From Magnetominusculus sp039908505 (GTDB taxonomy: Bacteria > Nitrospirota > Thermodesulfovibrionia > Thermodesulfovibrionales > Magnetobacteriaceae), in assembly GCA_039908505.1 (NCBI GenBank), contig JAMOAZ010000014.1, forward strand, positions 7,737-71,736: a DNA stretch of 64,000 nt. Direction: 5' to 3'. The position numbers and the translations under genes are program-made. Under the pieces are notes generated by a model. It saw nothing but the letters and a program-made list of their open reading frames with translations, was not told the origin of the DNA and searched no databases. Shown in pieces: positions 61,077 through 64,000 of the stretch (position 1 is its first letter; each line of letters opens with the position of its first letter).

Positions 61077-61376
61077 CTATTTCACCTCTGCATCGAGTTC
61101 CTTTACTGGTTTCTTAGGGGCATCTTTTAGTACCTCGTTGAAGTTACCCTTAAGAACTTCAGCATCAGCGGGTTTTCCCATCTCTTTTTTGACGCGAAAG
61201 AGCACAATTCCACAATTCTGCTCGCCACCGGAAGGGAATGCGCTGCCGGGATTCGTAAAACTTGTATCCCTGGCAGATGTAGCATTGCAGTCAGAATACC
61301 ATGAATATGCAGTTTGTACGGGCAGCACCGCGGACAAGGTAAATAGACACAGCAATATGATAATAAGTTTTTTCAT
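61077..61376 (-). CDS. Small exported protein of unknown role
   Basis: About 99 residues from the ATG at 61376, which follows GACGGAGG; the frame is open further upstream but only this start exposes the signal peptide (MKKLIIILLCLFTLSAVLP, cleavage near AYS). The mature part has two cysteines (SDCNATS and EQNCG) that may pair, and a Lys-rich tail. I do not recognise a family. It is 14 bases upstream of the REC-PAS kinase gene on the same strand, so it might be a periplasmic partner of the signalling cluster. Confidence 0.7.
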   Translation of the reverse strand: MKKLIIILLCLFTLSAVLPVQTAYSWYSDCNATSARDTSFTNPGSAFPSGGEQNCGIVLFRVKKEMGKPADAEVLKGNFNEVLKDAPKKPVKELDAEVK

Positions 61377-61796
61377 TGTGATACCTCCGTCTATTGATGA
61401 TACAGCATTACCTGAAAATAAGCAAGCAGCAATTGCCTGACTGCCTGACCCGACTGCTGGCGACAAACTGGTTATAGGAAGAGAAGACATGATATGAAGT
61501 AATCAAGCGGCATAACCAGAGCGGGGACGCGGAGAATCTTAACAAAGTACGTGAACAATAATTCTCTTGACTATTTCCTCTACCTCATTTTTAAACATAG
61601 CGTTTAGTCAGGAATATCCTCTGTAAAACAAGGCTATAAGCTATTATATGCCATTATTATGCTTAACTGCATCTCTCACCAGCGACCTTCTGTGTGAAAA
61701 CAAATTAGCATGTTATGTTGAGTATCAACCTTGACAAAGTAAATATTTTTTTCTTAAAGTTGAGATGTATCAGTATCATATAGTAAGGGGAATGGA
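61377..61796. other. Divergent intergenic region, about 420 bases, no gene seen
   Basis: The region separates the small exported protein (minus) from the SBBP protein (plus). A TTGACA near 61731 stands 17 bases before TTAAAG, a weak plus-strand promoter for the SBBP gene, and AAGGGG lies just before its ATG. I see no RNA gene, repeat or convincing terminator. Confidence 0.45.
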
Positions 61797-63836
61797 ATGC
61801 AGGTGATTCACACAAAGGGTTTTAATCAAAAAGGAAACAGCAATGTTGTATCTCTCATTATGCTGTTCAGTTACGTTATGGCGTATTTGTGCAGCCCGCT
61901 TTTTATTAATAGTTTACATGCTCACACAAAAACCGTAACGCAAGTGGATAGCAGAAGCAATATCAATAATGAGCCTGAGAATGCTTTAATTCAGTTTACA
62001 TCCGGCAATCATGTAATAGGTTTTAAGGAAGACAAGGTATATGTAGCCTCTATGGATCATGTGCTGACCGTGGAATTCATAAGTGCAAACGAAATAAAAC
62101 CCCAGGCGGCTAGTGGAGAGGCAGCAGGAGGAAAGCCCCCGGCATTGGGTGAAGTCAGGTATGACAATCTATGGGATGGGATAATGTTAACCTACGACTC
62201 AGTACCGAAGGGCATAATGGCAAGCACATATCATCTGAAAGCGGGCGCGGATGCCGGACAGATAAGATTGAAGTACAATGTGCCGCTAACGATAGACGAC
62301 AAGGGAAATTTGGTGTTGAAATTTGAAACAGGCACAATGCAGGAATCAGCGCCTATAGCGTGGCAGGAAATCGAGGGTAAAAAAGTACCGGTGGAAATAA
62401 GTTTTAAAGTGCTTGGACAACGAGAAGCAGGTTTTAAAGTAGCAAAGCATGACGCCAAATATCCATTAATAATAGACCCTGCTCTTTCATGGAGCACTTT
62501 TCTCGGTGGGGCTGGAGGCGATGTCGGACAGGGCATAGCAGTAGACACAAATGGAAACGTTTATGTCACGGGGTATAGCGGTGCCACTTGGGGTACTCCT
62601 GTGAGCGCTTACACTGGTGGCACTGATGCCTTTGCAGCTAAGTTAGACAGTGCAGGGGCGCTTACTTGGAACACTTTTCTCGGTGGGGCTGGTGGATCCG
62701 ATATCGGATATGGCATAGCAGTAGACACAAACGGAAACGTTTATGTCACGGGGTATAGCGGTGCCACTTGGGGTGCGCCTGTGAGCGCTTACACTGCTGA
62801 TGACGCCTTTGCAGCTAAGTTAACCAGTGCAGGGGCGCTTACTTGGAACACTTTTCTCGGTGGGGCTGGAACCGATTACGGACGTAGCATAGCAGTAGAC
62901 ACAAACGGAAATGTTTATGTCGGTGGGGATAGCGATGCCACTTGGGGTGCGCCTGTGAGCGCTTACACTGCTGGCAATGATACCTTTGCAGCTAAGTTAA
63001 CCAGTGCAGGGGCGCTTACTTGGAACACTTTTCTCGGTGGGGCTGGTGGAAACGATTACGGAATGGGCATAGCAGTAGACACAAGCGGAAATGTTTATGT
63101 CGGGGGGTATAGCGATGCCACTTGGGGTACTCCTGTGAGCGCTTACACTGGTGGCACTGATGCCTTTGCAGCTAAGTTAACCAGTGCAGGGGCGCTTACT
63201 TGGAACACTTTTCTCGGTGGGGCTGGAACCGATGTCGGATATAGCATAGCAGTAGACACAAGCGGAAATGTTTATGTCGGGGGGTATAGCGATGCCACTT
63301 GGGGTGCGCCTGTGAGCGCTTACACTGCTGGCAATGATACCTTTGCAGCTAAGTTAGACAGTGCAGGGGCGCTTACTTGGAGTACTTTTCTCGGTGGGGC
63401 TGGAACCGATGTCGGATATGGCATAGCAGTAGACACAAGCGGAAATGTTTATGTCGGGGGGTATAGCGATGCCACTTGGGGTACTCCTGTGAGCGCTTAC
63501 ACTGGTGGCACTGATGCCTTAGCAGCTAAGTTAGACAGTGCAGGGGCGCTTACTTGGAGCACTTTTCTCGGTGGGGCTGGAAACGATTACGGATATGGCA
63601 TAGCAGTAGACACAAGCGGAAACGTTTATGTCGGGGGGTATAGCGATGCCACTTGGGGTGCGCCTGTGAGCGCTTACAGTTTGGGTGGTGACGCCTTTGC
63701 AGCGATGATTGCTACAGATTCCTCTACTGTTGTGGGCGTACCGACGTTAAATCAATGGGGGATGATTATATTTATGTCTCTCGTAGGCATTGTCTCGGCA
63801 TATTATTTAAGAAAGCCTTACGGCGATGCGATTTAA
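61797..63836 (+). CDS. Secreted SBBP beta-propeller-repeat protein with IPTL-CTERM-like tail
   Basis: The 679 residues start with a signal peptide (about 1-42, MLFSYVMAYLCSPLFINSLHA), then an N-terminal beta domain (about 50-228) that commonly precedes SBBP repeats. Seven repeats of about 59 residues (about 230-645) follow, each TFLGGAG...GIAVDTSGNVYVGGYS...AAKL, typical of PF06739 and forming a seven-bladed propeller. The C-terminus VPTLNQWGMIIFMSLVGIV plus YYLRKPYG is a PEP-CTERM-like sorting signal of the IPTL class, recognised by an exosortase. The protein would be anchored or released at the cell surface. Confidence 0.92.
   Translation: MQVIHTKGFNQKGNSNVVSLIMLFSYVMAYLCSPLFINSLHAHTKTVTQVDSRSNINNEPENALIQFTSGNHVIGFKEDKVYVASMDHVLTVEFISANEIKPQAASGEAAGGKPPALGEVRYDNLWDGIMLTYDSVPKGIMASTYHLKAGADAGQIRLKYNVPLTIDDKGNLVLKFETGTMQESAPIAWQEIEGKKVPVEISFKVLGQREAGFKVAKHDAKYPLIIDPALSWSTFLGGAGGDVGQGIAVDTNGNVYVTGYSGATWGTPVSAYTGGTDAFAAKLDSAGALTWNTFLGGAGGSDIGYGIAVDTNGNVYVTGYSGATWGAPVSAYTADDAFAAKLTSAGALTWNTFLGGAGTDYGRSIAVDTNGNVYVGGDSDATWGAPVSAYTAGNDTFAAKLTSAGALTWNTFLGGAGGNDYGMGIAVDTSGNVYVGGYSDATWGTPVSAYTGGTDAFAAKLTSAGALTWNTFLGGAGTDVGYSIAVDTSGNVYVGGYSDATWGAPVSAYTAGNDTFAAKLDSAGALTWSTFLGGAGTDVGYGIAVDTSGNVYVGGYSDATWGTPVSAYTGGTDALAAKLDSAGALTWSTFLGGAGNDYGYGIAVDTSGNVYVGGYSDATWGAPVSAYSLGGDAFAAMIATDSSTVVGVPTLNQWGMIIFMSLVGIVSAYYLRKPYGDAI
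62484..63715 (+). repeat. Seven tandem DNA repeats of 177-180 bases within the SBBP gene
   Basis: Successive copies begin at about 62484, 62661, 62838, 63015, 63195 and on, with long identical stretches; differences concentrate in the GGAG-x-D-x turn and in the GTP/GAP and TGGTD/TAGND loops. Near-identity at the DNA level suggests recent amplification or gene conversion. The repeats are coding and have no spacers. Confidence 0.9.
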
Positions 63837-64000
63837 CAATTCCGGACAGAAATATTTCAAGAGGTTTTAGATCAAAAAATGCCATTAAATCACAGAGGGG
63901 TCTAATTGAGTGAACCATTTATTATGGGTCTGTTAACTAAACTGTGTCAGGCCCGGTTTTAGCCCTTAACATCAATGTCCAATAGTAACCTCCCCTCGAA
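63837..64000. other. Trailing sequence, nothing recognised
   Basis: Downstream of the SBBP gene there is no clear terminator hairpin and no open frame of note up to the window edge. Confidence 0.4.

Noticed and set aside
62484..63715. CRISPR array suggested by regular repeats of 177-180 bases
   Set aside because: The units are far too long, have no unique spacers and code in frame for SBBP blades.

Overview
The window looks like a chromosomal stretch of a Gram-negative, mesophilic, probably anaerobic or microaerophilic bacterium. Outer-membrane and lipid A genes (bamA, ompH/skp, lpxD, fabZ, lpxA) show a diderm envelope. SelB, a TrpB2-type tryptophan synthase, a ferredoxin-fused EtfA, a C-terminal IPTL-type sorting tail and large multi-sensor kinase clusters together recall Nitrospirota (Thermodesulfovibrionia or magnetotactic relatives) or deltaproteobacterial lineages. 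That placement is inference; no rRNA or tRNA gene is visible.

Layout. 1-4898 (minus): the classical bamA-ompH-lpxD-fabZ-lpxA block, lpxA cut by the window edge. 5262-8964 (minus): an AT-rich four-gene cassette with its own promoter, coding for a membrane-anchored TraB/TIKI-like protein, a CHAT (caspase-like) protein and two small membrane proteins; this is the best candidate for an undescribed system. 9173-10741 (minus): a GT39-like membrane glycosyltransferase. 11150-19397 (plus): a metabolic run of a CinA-like domain protein, hpt, queD, a TldD/PmbA-family protein, acyl-CoA dehydrogenase, etfB, etfA, fabD and ilvC. 19498-24131 (minus): an AT-rich surface-glycan block (methyltransferase, GT2, SDR epimerase, DUF2079 membrane protein). 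24409-26322 (plus): an Hpt-domain protein, a REC-GGDEF diguanylate cyclase and a DUF4410-like secreted protein. 26311-29545 (minus): selB and trpB2.

29684-31028 (plus): a toxin-antitoxin island (antitoxin plus RelE/ParE, MNT plus a HEPN protein that appears internally deleted, and a 60-residue Cys-rich protein). 31025-35042 (minus): an envelope or metal stress region with an ECF sigma factor, a one-TM putative anti-sigma factor, a CnrX/Spy-like sensor, an EF-hand protein, a GDSL esterase and two paralogous exported proteins. Two near-identical ECF-type promoters lie in front of the sigma operon and of the paralog pair. 35075-37249 (minus): queH, ruvB, ruvA. 37391-38654: a Ca-binding-repeat protein and a small coiled-coil/TM protein. 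38903-46512 (minus): mtaB, miaB, a TPR lipoprotein, scpA, a UbiA prenyltransferase, a triple-GAF protein and purC. 46715-48091 (plus): a cytidylate-kinase-like protein and scpB. 48133-50146 (minus): aroD and a tandem HD/HD-GYP protein. 50176-53362 (plus): an ArsB/NhaD-like permease and a DUF255 thioredoxin-domain protein.

53594-61062 (minus): five consecutive signalling genes with six receiver domains and four histidine kinase cores but no recognisable DNA-binding output, interrupted by dispersed hairpin repeats. 61077-61376 is a small exported protein. 61797-63836 (plus) is a secreted beta-propeller (SBBP) protein with seven nearly identical 59-residue repeats and an IPTL-CTERM-like tail. 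Most genes are ordinary housekeeping; novelty concentrates in the 5.2-9 kb cassette, the ECF regulon at 31-35 kb, the TA island at 30 kb and the kinase cluster at 53-61 kb.
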